Assembly (NCBI GenBank): GCA_035655435.1
Contig: DASRUN010000001.1
Span: 1 to 42,572, forward strand
Length of the DNA: 42,572 nt
Source of the DNA: UBA493 sp035655435
Lineage (GTDB): Archaea; Iainarchaeota; Iainarchaeia; Iainarchaeales; Iainarchaeaceae
Direction of reading: 5' to 3'
The notes under the pieces were generated by a model. That model searched no databases. It saw only the letters and a list, made by a program, of their open reading frames with translations, and was not told where the DNA came from. Made by a program: the position numbers and the translations under genes. Shown here piece after piece: positions 7,379-15,458 of this stretch. Each line of letters opens with the position of its first letter. The first letter of the stretch is position 1.

Positions 7379-7600
7379 CTATCTACGATTACTTGCAATT
7401 AGTGAAGCAGCACTTAGAATTGCCGCACTCAAAACCGCAAGATCTGAAGAAACATTTCCATAGCCAACCAAACCGGCTGAAAGCTTTATTATGAAAAGGC
7501 TTACCGCAAAATAAACCACTCCAAGAATAATCAATATCACCGAAGAAATTATGATAATACTGAGAGTAGCCCCTAATCCAAAAGCCTCGTTCAAAACCAT
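7379..7600 (-). CDS. small two-helix membrane protein, 73 aa, unknown
   Basis: Not recognised. ATG at 7600 is chosen because a strong Shine-Dalgarno sequence, GGAGGTGA, ends about 8 nt upstream. The longer frame from 7621 would read through that site. The protein has a hydrophobic helix at about residues 10-38 (SIIIISSVILIILGVVYFAV), a glycine-containing turn, and a second alanine-rich helix ending SLIASNRR. Helix-loop-helix proteins of this kind are common in archaea, without known function. Confidence 0.65.
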   Translation of the reverse strand: MVLNEAFGLGATLSIIIISSVILIILGVVYFAVSLFIIKLSAGLVGYGNVSSDLAVLSAAILSAASLIASNRR

Positions 7601-7652
7601 TTTTCTTTCACCTCCAAACATTTAATTAAAACTCCAGGATAATAATAGAATC

Positions 7653-8465
7653 ATGGAAATAAAAGAACTTATCTATGCTCTAAGGCCGGGCAATGGGGTT
7701 CTTGCTGCAATAGGGGTTTTTACCGGATTTACTGTTGCAAGAGGAGCAATCGGATTTAACATAGATTTAGCATTTGCAATGCTTGCTGCATTCTTTATTA
7801 CAGGCGCAGGAAACGTGATCAATGATTATTTTGATTTTGAAATAGATAAAAAGCTCGGGAAAAACATTGTAAAAAATTTTGAAGGAAAAACGCTATTTGC
7901 ATACTCAATGTTCTTGTTTGCAGTCGGACTGATATTTACAACAGGAATTAATTATGATGCAACCCTTATCGCACTTTTTGTTTCAATACTCCTTATAGTG
8001 TATTCCGGAATAATGCAGAATTACAAATTCCTTGGAAACATTGTTGTTTCTATTGGAACAGCAGCCACTCTAATTTTCGGTGCAACAATAATGCACAATT
8101 ATTCAATCGTAATCTGGTTTGCCATATCAGCATTCTTTGCAAACATAGCACGCGAAATAATTAAGGATACTGAGGACATGAAAGGAGATAAAGGAGCAAA
8201 GAAAACTCTTCCAATGTTAATCGGAGTTTCAAAAACCGGATTTATTGTGTTTGCGGCTTATCTTCTCGCGGTTCTTGTAGCGCTTTATGTTATGATAATA
8301 GGGATTGTAACCGGAATTTTGTATCCGCTTCTTCTTGCAGCCGCTTCAATAGTGTTCTTTACATCATGGAAATTTTTTGCTAAAAAAGAATACAATAAAG
8401 CGCAGAAATTCTCCAAACTCGGAATGACAATAGCGCTCCTTGCCTTTTTGGGGGCGGTACTCTGA
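7653..8465 (+). CDS. digeranylgeranylglyceryl phosphate synthase (UbiA family)
   Basis: The enzyme adds the second geranylgeranyl chain to geranylgeranylglyceryl phosphate, giving the archaeal ether-lipid core. This 270-aa membrane protein has about eight helices and both UbiA prenyl-diphosphate motifs: NVINDYFDFEIDKKLG (residues about 55-70, the NDxxDxxxD motif) and DTEDMKGDKGAKKTLP (about 173-188). The start ARPGN-like segment ALRPGNGVLAAIGV is typical of the DGGGP synthase branch. TATA-like TTTAATTAAA at about 7621-7630 lies about 25 nt before the ATG, so the mRNA is probably leaderless. The downstream regulator gene follows after 26 bp. Confidence 0.88.
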   Translation: MEIKELIYALRPGNGVLAAIGVFTGFTVARGAIGFNIDLAFAMLAAFFITGAGNVINDYFDFEIDKKLGKNIVKNFEGKTLFAYSMFLFAVGLIFTTGINYDATLIALFVSILLIVYSGIMQNYKFLGNIVVSIGTAATLIFGATIMHNYSIVIWFAISAFFANIAREIIKDTEDMKGDKGAKKTLPMLIGVSKTGFIVFAAYLLAVLVALYVMIIGIVTGILYPLLLAAASIVFFTSWKFFAKKEYNKAQKFSKLGMTIALLAFLGAVL

Positions 8466-8491
8466 CACGAGAAGACACGCTCAAAAGAACA

Positions 8492-9385
8492 ATGGATTCT
8501 CTCAGAAAACACTTTTTTGAAGTATCAACTTTTTTGGGGTCAAATACTTGTTTTGATATTATAGCAAAAAGCAATGAGAAAACTCTGCTTGTGAAAATTT
8601 ATGAGAACATTGACTCAATCAGAAAAGAACAGGGAGAGGAATTAAAAAAACTCGGGCAAGTGCTTAATGCTTCCGCATTGATGATAGGAAAAAAAACAAA
8701 AGTTTTCCAGCTCAAGCACAATACTGTTTATTATCGCTATGATGTTCCAGCAATAACAATCGAAACATTTGAAAGAATACTTGAAAACGAAAACCCGAAA
8801 GCAAAGTATTTCAAAGGAAAATACATTGTGGACATTGATTTTGAGAACTTGAAAAAGAAAAGAAACGAACTTGAACTATCATTAAATGAACTCGGAGAAA
8901 GAATCGGATTGGCGGCGGAAACACTCCATAGATTTGAAAAAGGCGGGTCAACATCGCTTGAAACCGCGAAAAAACTTGAAAAAGAGTTGGATGAGGATTT
9001 TGCATTGGATGTTGATATTTTCAGGCATCAACCGCTTATGAAGGGAATAGATGAAATTCCGGATGAAAGATTACTTGAAAAAATACACAATCTTGGATTA
9101 AAAATGGCTGTTTTCAAACACACGCCATTCAAGGCTTATGGAACAAGCGAACACGGGATTTTCATCGGAACAGGAAAAGGAAAAACTGACATTCCGAAAA
9201 AGGCTTTGGAACTCAAAAAGGCAAGTGCAATAGTAAAAAACGATTCAATAATTGTTACAAAAGAATACAAATACGAAACACTCCACGGAGTTCCAATAAT
9301 AGAGGAAAGCGATTTAGATACTATAAGCAAACTCAAGGATCTCAAAAAAATGATCAAGGAAAGGGAAAAAACAAATGAAAAATAG
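8492..9385 (+). CDS. archaeal HTH-type transcriptional regulator
   Basis: This 297-aa protein matches the conserved archaeal family annotated as putative HTH-type transcriptional regulatory protein. An N-terminal alpha/beta domain (residues about 1-95: FDIIAKSNEKTLLVKIYENI) precedes a Cro/C1-type helix-turn-helix at about 120-167, with LSLNELGERIGLAAETLHRFEKG. A C-terminal domain from about 175 carries a segment, MAVFKHTPFKAYGTSEHG, usual in the family. Targets are unknown. It begins 26 bp after the lipid-synthase stop and overlaps the following pcm gene by 11 nt, so the three genes probably share a transcript. Confidence 0.85.
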   Translation: MDSLRKHFFEVSTFLGSNTCFDIIAKSNEKTLLVKIYENIDSIRKEQGEELKKLGQVLNASALMIGKKTKVFQLKHNTVYYRYDVPAITIETFERILENENPKAKYFKGKYIVDIDFENLKKKRNELELSLNELGERIGLAAETLHRFEKGGSTSLETAKKLEKELDEDFALDVDIFRHQPLMKGIDEIPDERLLEKIHNLGLKMAVFKHTPFKAYGTSEHGIFIGTGKGKTDIPKKALELKKASAIVKNDSIIVTKEYKYETLHGVPIIEESDLDTISKLKDLKKMIKEREKTNEK

Positions 9386-10028
9386 TGAGTTGGAAAGAAA
9401 AAAACTTGTTGAATACCTAAGCGGAACCTATTTAAAAAACCCTGAAATAAAAAAAGCTTTTTTAGAAATTAAGCGCGAAAATTTTCTCCCAAAAAAATAC
9501 GCAGAATACGCGTATGCAGATAATGCGCTTCCAATCGAGCACGGGCAGACAATTTCACAGCCAAGCACGATAGCAATAATGCTGGAATTGTTGGAAGCAA
9601 AAAAAGGAATGACCATCCTTGAAATAGGCTCGGGATTTGGGTATGTGCAGGCACTGCTCTCAAAAATTGTCGGAGAAAACGGAAATGTTTTTGGAATTGA
9701 ATACATAAAAGAGCTTGCAGAACAATCCAAAAAAAATCTAACAACAGAGGGAATAACGAATTCTGAAATAAAATCCGGAGACGGTTCTATTGGCTGGGAA
9801 GAAAAAGCTCCTTTTGATAGAGTTTTGTTCAGCTGTGCATGCCCGTTCATTCCAAAACCGGTTTTTGACCAATTAAAAGAAAACGGGAGGATTGTCGCGC
9901 CAACAGGAGATATTCACACACAAAGAATGGAAATAATGAAAAAAATTCGAGGAAAAATGCTAAAGGAATATTATGAAGATAGTATGTTCAACTTTGTACC
10001 GTTAAGAGGGAAAAATGGTTTTCAGTGA
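9375..10028 (+). CDS. pcm: protein-L-isoaspartate O-methyltransferase
   Basis: Pcm uses S-adenosylmethionine to methylate L-isoaspartyl residues in damaged proteins and start their repair. The 217-aa protein has the hallmark GQTISQPSTIAIMLELL (residues about 56-72), the SAM-binding motif ILEIGSGFGYVQALLS (about 81-96), a second SAM-contacting segment VFGIEYIKELAEQ, and NGRIVAPTGDI in the later motif. Length is normal for archaeal Pcm. The start overlaps the regulator gene by 11 nt and the end overlaps the convergent thiQ-like gene by 7 nt. Confidence 0.92.
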   Translation: MKNSELERKKLVEYLSGTYLKNPEIKKAFLEIKRENFLPKKYAEYAYADNALPIEHGQTISQPSTIAIMLELLEAKKGMTILEIGSGFGYVQALLSKIVGENGNVFGIEYIKELAEQSKKNLTTEGITNSEIKSGDGSIGWEEKAPFDRVLFSCACPFIPKPVFDQLKENGRIVAPTGDIHTQRMEIMKKIRGKMLKEYYEDSMFNFVPLRGKNGFQ

Positions 10029-10852
10029 AAAAGCCTGTAATTCGTTTTCTTCAAACTTATGAAATGTTTTCCTTTTCCTTTTGCAGGAAGAGAAAATTTT
10101 GCCTCAACAAACTTTTTCCCATTGCGGGTTTTTTCTGCGCCCTCAACAAGAATGTAATCCTTCACGAATTCTCTTACAAAATCACTTTTTGGAGTTGAAA
10201 AAATTTCTATAGGAGAACCGATCTGCTCTATTTTCCCGGAATTCATTACAATAATTCTATCGCTTAAAAAAAAAGCCTCATCAATGTCATGAGTAACCAA
10301 AACCATAGTGAGAGAGGTTTTTTCTCTCAACTCATTAAGAAAAAACTTCATTTTTTCCTTTAAAGCAGCATCCAAACCATTCAAAGGTTCATCTAACAAC
10401 AAAATATCAGGTTCTGATGCAATGGCACGCGCAATTGCAACCCTTTTCCTCTCTCCCCCACTCAGAGTTTCAACATTTCTTTTTTCAAAACCCTCCAAAT
10501 TTACTGTTTTAAGCGCAGCAACAACTTTTTGAGAAATTTTTTCGGATTTTTTCATTTCAAGGCCAAAAGCAACGTTTTCAAAAACATTCAAATGCGAAAA
10601 CAATGAATCCCCTTGAAAAACTACACCGGCATTACGTTTTTCTGGAGGAATTTGGGTTACGTCTTTTTCACTGAAAAAGATTTTTCCGGAAACCATTTCT
10701 TGGAGACCACAAATACACCTTAAAATAGTTGTTTTTCCTGAACCGCTCGGCCCAACAATCGAAGTAAAGCTCCCTGAAGGAATTTCGAAAGAAATATTAT
10801 CCATGTTCCATGCCGGGAATTTAACGGAAACATTTTCAAGCAAAACTTTCAT
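10022..10852 (-). CDS. thiQ: ABC transporter ATP-binding protein, thiamine type
   Basis: The cytoplasmic ATPase of an importer. Walker A GPSGSGKTT is at residues about 34-42, the Q-loop VFQGDSLFSHL at about 78-88, the signature LSGGERKR at about 130-137, Walker B ILLLDEPLNGLD at about 150-161, and the switch His in VTHDIDEA. The C-terminal region after residue 230 is a short regulatory extension (FVREFVKDYILVEGA). The Fe/thiamine/polyamine subfamily is indicated by sequence. Adjacency to a thiamine-binding-protein gene and a thiamine pyrophosphokinase gene makes thiamine the likely cargo. The ATG lies immediately after the permease stop. Confidence 0.85.
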   Translation of the reverse strand: MKVLLENVSVKFPAWNMDNISFEIPSGSFTSIVGPSGSGKTTILRCICGLQEMVSGKIFFSEKDVTQIPPEKRNAGVVFQGDSLFSHLNVFENVAFGLEMKKSEKISQKVVAALKTVNLEGFEKRNVETLSGGERKRVAIARAIASEPDILLLDEPLNGLDAALKEKMKFFLNELREKTSLTMVLVTHDIDEAFFLSDRIIVMNSGKIEQIGSPIEIFSTPKSDFVREFVKDYILVEGAEKTRNGKKFVEAKFSLPAKGKGKHFISLKKTNYRLFH

Positions 10853-12475
10853 TCAGAAAACCTCGGCATCATTTGAAAAAAATTCTATTGCATAGAAAGC
10901 AATAAAACTAAATGCAAAAAGCAGAAAACCCATTGCGCCTGCGGCAAACAAATCATAGGTTGAAATAAGCCTGTAAATGTAAACAGGCATAGTGGCAAAA
11001 ATTCCATCATAAAGAACAAGAACTAATCCTAATTCTCCTAAAGAAATTGCAAAAGCAAATGCCATTGAAGCAATAAGCGCTTTTTTTATCCGCGGAAACT
11101 GGATTTTTATGAAAACAGAAACATCATCCGCGCCAAGGGTTTTCGCGGAATCGATGCTTTCAGAGTCAACCTGCAACAAAGCATTATTTATAATCCTGAA
11201 AGCAAATGGAAAAGCCAGAATTGAATGGCCTATAGCAATAATTAATAATTGGCCGGAACCAAAGCCAAGATAATAGCCGAAAGCAAGAGTAATAACAGAA
11301 ACTGCAATGGAACAGCTTGCAAAGAAATTGACAAAAGGAACATTTGTCTGCTTCAAAGAAGCAATCAAACCCAAAAAAGAGGAAACAAGTGCAGCAAAAA
11401 AAGCAAGGAAAAGACTTAGGAGAACGGCTGTAATCGCATTGGTTTCAAAAAGAGTGACATTTGAAACAGAAAATATTTTTTCAAAAGCGCGAAGAGTAAA
11501 ATCTCCCGTACTTGGATCAAAAAAAGCGAAAACTGCAATCGCAAAAATAGGAAGCAGCGCAATGACAATAATAAAAATTAGGAAAGAAAATTCTGCAATG
11601 CCTCTTAATGATGAAAAATTGAATTTTGAAAGAGGTTCTCTATTAGATTTTTGGGAAACTGAATGTTTTTTCGAAAAATAAAAGTAAAGAGAAGCAATAA
11701 TGGAAAGAACAATGAATTGGAACAATGCAAAAAAAGCCCCTGTTGCAAAATCAAGGTTTCTCAAAATTTGACGGTAAATCTCAACTTCTAAAGTAGAAAA
11801 CTGCAACCCCCCAAGAGTTGTTATTATTGCAAAGCTTGTGAAACAGAAAATGAAAACAAGCGAAGCGGAAGCTATTATTGAAGGAAGCAATTGAGGGAGA
11901 GTAATCCGTAAAAAAACATCAAAATTATTTGCGCCAAGTGTTTTAGCGGATTCCTTCATTTTAACATCAAGATTTTCCCAAGAAGAGGAAACAAATCGCA
12001 TTACAATCGGAAAATTGAAGAAAACATGCGCGAGAATTATTCCCAAAAAACCATATAGGAATTGGATGTGAAAACCGAAAAGGTTTTTCAGAATAGAGTT
12101 AACCCAACCGTTATTTCCCAAAAGTATTACGAATGCGAGAACGACAAGAACGGAAGGAAAAACAAACGGGACAAGGGAAATTGCCTTAACAATTTTTTTC
12201 CCGGGAAAATCCTTTCTTGCAATCAAATACGCAGCAGGAATGCCGACAAGCAGGGAGAAAATTGTAGAAATAGATGCTTGGTAAAAGGAATTCCAAATAA
12301 GTGTTTTGTTTTCAACGAGAATTGAAATAAAATCTGAAAAAGAATTTTGATTAAGGGAAATGGATTTCAACAGAACAATAGCTAATGGATAGAAAAAGAA
12401 AAAAAGAAAAAAAGCCGTGAAAAAGGCGATCAAGCTCAGCCTGAGATAATTATTTTTTCCCACTCTGAAATCCAC
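10853..12475 (-). CDS. thiP: ABC transporter permease with two fused permease halves, thiamine type
   Basis: A 540-aa integral membrane protein with about twelve helices, built as two tandem permease domains. This is the usual architecture of ThiP and FbpB. Each half has its own EAA loop for contact with the ATPase: ESAKTLGANNFDVFLRITLP at about 175-195 and DSAKTLGADDVSVFIKIQFP at about 435-455. The length matches ThiP. The start codon is GTG at 12475 (or GTG at 12463), inside the 3' end of the binding-protein gene, so translation is coupled. It forms the membrane channel of the thiamine importer. Confidence 0.85.
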   Translation of the reverse strand: MDFRVGKNNYLRLSLIAFFTAFFLFFFFYPLAIVLLKSISLNQNSFSDFISILVENKTLIWNSFYQASISTIFSLLVGIPAAYLIARKDFPGKKIVKAISLVPFVFPSVLVVLAFVILLGNNGWVNSILKNLFGFHIQFLYGFLGIILAHVFFNFPIVMRFVSSSWENLDVKMKESAKTLGANNFDVFLRITLPQLLPSIIASASLVFIFCFTSFAIITTLGGLQFSTLEVEIYRQILRNLDFATGAFFALFQFIVLSIIASLYFYFSKKHSVSQKSNREPLSKFNFSSLRGIAEFSFLIFIIVIALLPIFAIAVFAFFDPSTGDFTLRAFEKIFSVSNVTLFETNAITAVLLSLFLAFFAALVSSFLGLIASLKQTNVPFVNFFASCSIAVSVITLAFGYYLGFGSGQLLIIAIGHSILAFPFAFRIINNALLQVDSESIDSAKTLGADDVSVFIKIQFPRIKKALIASMAFAFAISLGELGLVLVLYDGIFATMPVYIYRLISTYDLFAAGAMGFLLFAFSFIAFYAIEFFSNDAEVF

Positions 12476-13473
12476 TCACCCTGCTTTTGTTCAACCAAAT
12501 CAGAATCCAATTGGAGCGTTGCATGAGGAACAATTGCATAATCCTCAAAAGATTTTGGAACTGAAACATTTTCGTTTGCAGGAAGCATGTACTGATGCAA
12601 CGGAATCTCTTTTTGGAATTTTTCCGTAAGAGAGAATTCTATAAATTGTTCCGCAAGCTTTCGGTTCTTTGTTCCTTTAACAATTCCCATTCCCTCAATC
12701 TGAACATAATGACCCTCATTGAAGCGCGCACCTAAAATATTGGTTTTTCCTTCTGCTTCCGCATAATAAGGAGGAGAGGTAGCATAAGAGAAGTAAATAG
12801 GGGCTTCTCCCGCGGCAAACAATCCCGCGCTTTCATCCCAAGAATCAGTAACAGTTAAAATATTCGGCTTGAGTTTTTTCCAAAATTCTTTGTAACCGGG
12901 ATCGCCATAAACATTTACAGTCCAAAGCAACAAACCCAAGCCCGGAGAAGAGGTCTTCGGATTTTGAATGACAATGCTTTTTGTAAGAGTTGGATCTAAA
13001 AGGGAATCAAAATTATTTAAGGGAAAATTTATTTTGTCGGAATCATAAACAAAGGCAAAATAACCGTAATCATAAGGGGTTAGATAGCCATTTCCGAAGC
13101 GAAGTTCCTCAGAAACAAGAGCAATGTTCTCTGGAGTGAACTCCTCCAAAACATCTGCGCTGATTGCGCGAGAAGCCATGCTGTTGTCAATTCCAATAAC
13201 AACATCAGCTTTTGGATTTTCTTTTTCAAGTATTAAAGTCGTTAAAACCTGTCCCGCATCTCCTTTTGCAAGCATTTTCACTTTGCAATTGCATTTTTCC
13301 TCAAAAGCAGGAACAACCTTTGGGCCTAAACCATACTCCGAAACCATTGAATCGTAAGTGTAAATTGTGAGAACCGGAGTGTAAACTATTTCTCCTGTAG
13401 GAGAAGAATTTTGGGAGATACACCCAAACAAAAAAAACAAAAAAACAAAAAGGAAACCGGGTTTGAAATTCAA
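12436..13473 (-). CDS. thiB: thiamine-binding lipoprotein of ABC importer
   Basis: A 345-aa extracytoplasmic solute-binding protein. Residues 1-20 are a signal peptide ending in a lipobox-like FLFGC, so the mature protein is probably lipid-anchored at Cys18. The mature part begins PVLTIYTYDSMVSEYGLGPK and continues with ADVVIGIDNSMASRA, YDYGYFAFVYDS and NEGHYVQIEGMGI. These are landmarks of the thiamine-binding ThiB/TbpA family rather than of iron-binding FbpA. There is no ATG: TTG at 13471-13473 is the likely start. TTTTAAAG near 13507-13515 could be an internal promoter. No TPP riboswitch signature is visible in the 41-nt gap upstream. Confidence 0.85.
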   Translation of the reverse strand: MNFKPGFLFVFLFFLFGCISQNSSPTGEIVYTPVLTIYTYDSMVSEYGLGPKVVPAFEEKCNCKVKMLAKGDAGQVLTTLILEKENPKADVVIGIDNSMASRAISADVLEEFTPENIALVSEELRFGNGYLTPYDYGYFAFVYDSDKINFPLNNFDSLLDPTLTKSIVIQNPKTSSPGLGLLLWTVNVYGDPGYKEFWKKLKPNILTVTDSWDESAGLFAAGEAPIYFSYATSPPYYAEAEGKTNILGARFNEGHYVQIEGMGIVKGTKNRKLAEQFIEFSLTEKFQKEIPLHQYMLPANENVSVPKSFEDYAIVPHATLQLDSDLVEQKQGEWISEWEKIIISG

Positions 13474-13514
13474 TTCAGATCACTCAAGTCAAAGCAGGGG
13501 TGAAACCTTTAAAA

Positions 13515-14150
13515 TCAGAACCATTTCCTAAAATGCACGCAAAGTAACAATCCGTCTTTGAACGAAATCGAAGCTTTTTTGTTTTTAAACTCGTTGCTAA
13601 TACCCAATCCTATGCCGAATACAAGAGAATGATTTGAAAGAGGGTATTTGAAACCTTTCAATGTCAAACCGGTTACGTTTCCATTGATAGCGAGAAAGGA
13701 AATTGTTTCTCCCGGAATTCCTTCTATTGAGAAATTCTTTTTTCTAATTAAAAAAATTTCCTGGTTCTCGTTTATTGCCTTCGCGTTGATTTTCTCAGGA
13801 ATCTGTGACAGCAAAAAAATATTTGCAAAAGTCATATCTGCACGCGTTCCAAGCGCACCCAGAATAACTATTTCATCGAATTTATTTTCAATGCAATAAT
13901 TAACTGCAAGCTCTAAATCTATAAAAGGTTTTTCGCGCGGGAATTTTTCTATTTTTGAGTTCCTGAATTTTTTAAGTGCATTTTTTGAAATCGAATCCAT
14001 ATCCCCAATAATAAGATTTGGAACAAATTTTGTTTTCAAGAGCTTATTTGCACCTCCATCCGCGGCAATGAGAAAATCGCCCTTTGAAATGAATGAGTAA
14101 AGGTATTTTGTGTTGACGGAACCGTTGGAAACTATGACGGCTTTTCGCAT
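13515..14150 (-). CDS. thiamine pyrophosphokinase
   Basis: The enzyme makes thiamine diphosphate from thiamine and ATP. The 211-aa form starts at ATG 14150 (MRKAVIVSNGSVN). A longer frame to 14339 runs through the promoter and is not used. Family motifs are AADGGANKLL (about 30-39), LIIGDMDSI (about 46-54), a Lys/Asp-rich active segment EKPFIDLELAVNYC (about 72-85), and ILGALGTRADMTFANI (about 96-111), the usual GG-x-GGR-x-DH-x2-N region in variant form. It is the first gene before thiB, thiP and thiQ. Together they form a complete uptake-and-activation route. A symmetric TATA box centred near 14177 serves it and folC. Confidence 0.87.
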   Translation of the reverse strand: MRKAVIVSNGSVNTKYLYSFISKGDFLIAADGGANKLLKTKFVPNLIIGDMDSISKNALKKFRNSKIEKFPREKPFIDLELAVNYCIENKFDEIVILGALGTRADMTFANIFLLSQIPEKINAKAINENQEIFLIRKKNFSIEGIPGETISFLAINGNVTGLTLKGFKYPLSNHSLVFGIGLGISNEFKNKKASISFKDGLLLCVHFRKWF

Positions 14151-14174
14151 AAGAAGTACTGAAACCAAAAACAG

Positions 14175-14180
14175 TTTAAA
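14175..14180. promoter_or_regulatory. symmetric TATA box shared by thiamine pyrophosphokinase and folC
   Basis: The palindrome TTTAAA is centred 27.5 bp from both the minus-strand ATG at 14150 and the plus-strand ATG at 14205. Archaeal transcription begins about 25 nt from the TATA box, so one element could drive two leaderless divergent transcripts. Confidence 0.6.
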
Positions 14181-14204
14181 GCAGGTTTGTGGGAATTTTC
14201 CAAT

Positions 14205-15458
14205 ATGCAAATGAACTATTCCCAAAGCAAGGAATGGCTTTTCTCGCAAAAAATAGCAATGAAAGGATTCACCCTTGCAAAAATACGGAAACTCATAAAA
14301 CTCGCAAAAATCAACACAAATTCCTTCAAAACAATTCACGTTGCGGGAAGCAACGGAAAAGGATCAACATGCGCATTCATAGCGCAAATCCTCAAAGAAG
14401 AAGGCTGCAAAACAGGACTTTATACATCCCCGCATCTTGTGGAACCAACGGAAAGGATAACCATTAACGGTACAAAAATTTCAGAAAAAAAATTCGCAAA
14501 ATATACTAATTATTTTAGAAAGCTAATGCAAAAGAAAAAAATGGGAGCAAATTTTTTCGAAATAATAACTGCGATGGCATTCAAATATTTCGACGATGAA
14601 AAAATCGAATTCCTGGTTGCGGAAACCGGAATGGGCGGGCGCCTGGACGCGACAAATGTGCTTGATGGAATTGTGAATGTAATTACAACAATTTCCTTGG
14701 AGCACACGCAGTATTTGGGAAAAACAATTACAAAAATCGCAAAAGAAAAAGCAGGAATCATAAAAAATAATTCAAGTACAATCGCTGCAAAAAATAATAA
14801 AGGTTTTGAAATAATCGAAAAAACTGCGCGAGTAAAAAAATCAGAATTGGTTGTTCCAAAATTCGAAATAATTTCAAGTTCACAAAATGGACAGGAATTT
14901 CTGCTGAAAAATAACCATGAACTTGGAAAACTGAAAATTAAAATGCTTGGCTCTTATCAGTGTGAAAACGCATGCCTTGCTGCAACTGCAATGCTTTCAC
15001 TGCGCAAAAAAGGATTTTTTGTTTCTAACGGAGCAATAAGAAAAGGGCTTCTGAAAACGAAATGGAAAGGCAGATTAGAAATAATCAAAACAAAACCAAT
15101 AATATTATTTGATTCCGCACATAACCCGGAAGGATGGAAAAAACTTTTCAAAGCGCTTAAATTGTTTTCATACAAAAAACTGTTTGTGGTTTTTGCGGCA
15201 ATGAATGACAAGGATTTGAATTATGTCAAAGTGAAACTCAAAAAAGCAAATCTAGTTTTTTTGACACGCATTGATTCGGAAAGAGCCGAAAACCCGAAAA
15301 ACCTTAGAAAAAAAATCGGTTTTGGGGAAATAATTGAAAAACCCGCGGAAGCCGTTAAAACCGCAGTAAAAGAAGCCGGGAAAAACGATTTGGTTCTCGT
15401 GGCAGGATCAATTTATCTGGCGGGAGAGGCTTACAGCGCTCTCGGGAAAAAAATCTAA
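14205..15458 (+). CDS. folC: folylpolyglutamate synthase / dihydrofolate synthase family
   Basis: FolC adds glutamate to folates, and in some organisms to dihydropteroate, in an ATP-dependent step. The 417-aa form begins MQMNYSQSKEWLFSQ. ATG 14205 lies 25 nt from the TATA box, and 14211 is a close alternative. The P-loop HVAGSNGKGSTCAFIA is at residues about 45-60, followed by GLYTSPHLVEPTERI, the Mur-ligase motif VAETGMGGRLDATNV (about 138-152), the Mg-binding ISLEHTQYLGKTI, and LFDSAHNPEGWK in the C-terminal domain. In archaea the acceptor may be a tetrahydromethanopterin-like or other pterin cofactor. It converges on fen with a 4-nt overlap. Confidence 0.87.
   Translation: MQMNYSQSKEWLFSQKIAMKGFTLAKIRKLIKLAKINTNSFKTIHVAGSNGKGSTCAFIAQILKEEGCKTGLYTSPHLVEPTERITINGTKISEKKFAKYTNYFRKLMQKKKMGANFFEIITAMAFKYFDDEKIEFLVAETGMGGRLDATNVLDGIVNVITTISLEHTQYLGKTITKIAKEKAGIIKNNSSTIAAKNNKGFEIIEKTARVKKSELVVPKFEIISSSQNGQEFLLKNNHELGKLKIKMLGSYQCENACLAATAMLSLRKKGFFVSNGAIRKGLLKTKWKGRLEIIKTKPIILFDSAHNPEGWKKLFKALKLFSYKKLFVVFAAMNDKDLNYVKVKLKKANLVFLTRIDSERAENPKNLRKKIGFGEIIEKPAEAVKTAVKEAGKNDLVLVAGSIYLAGEAYSALGKKI

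Noticed and set aside
13474..13514. Possible TPP riboswitch before thiB
   Set aside because: The gap is only 41 nt and lacks the CTGAGA and GATCCGGxTAATxCCxGC-type core elements.
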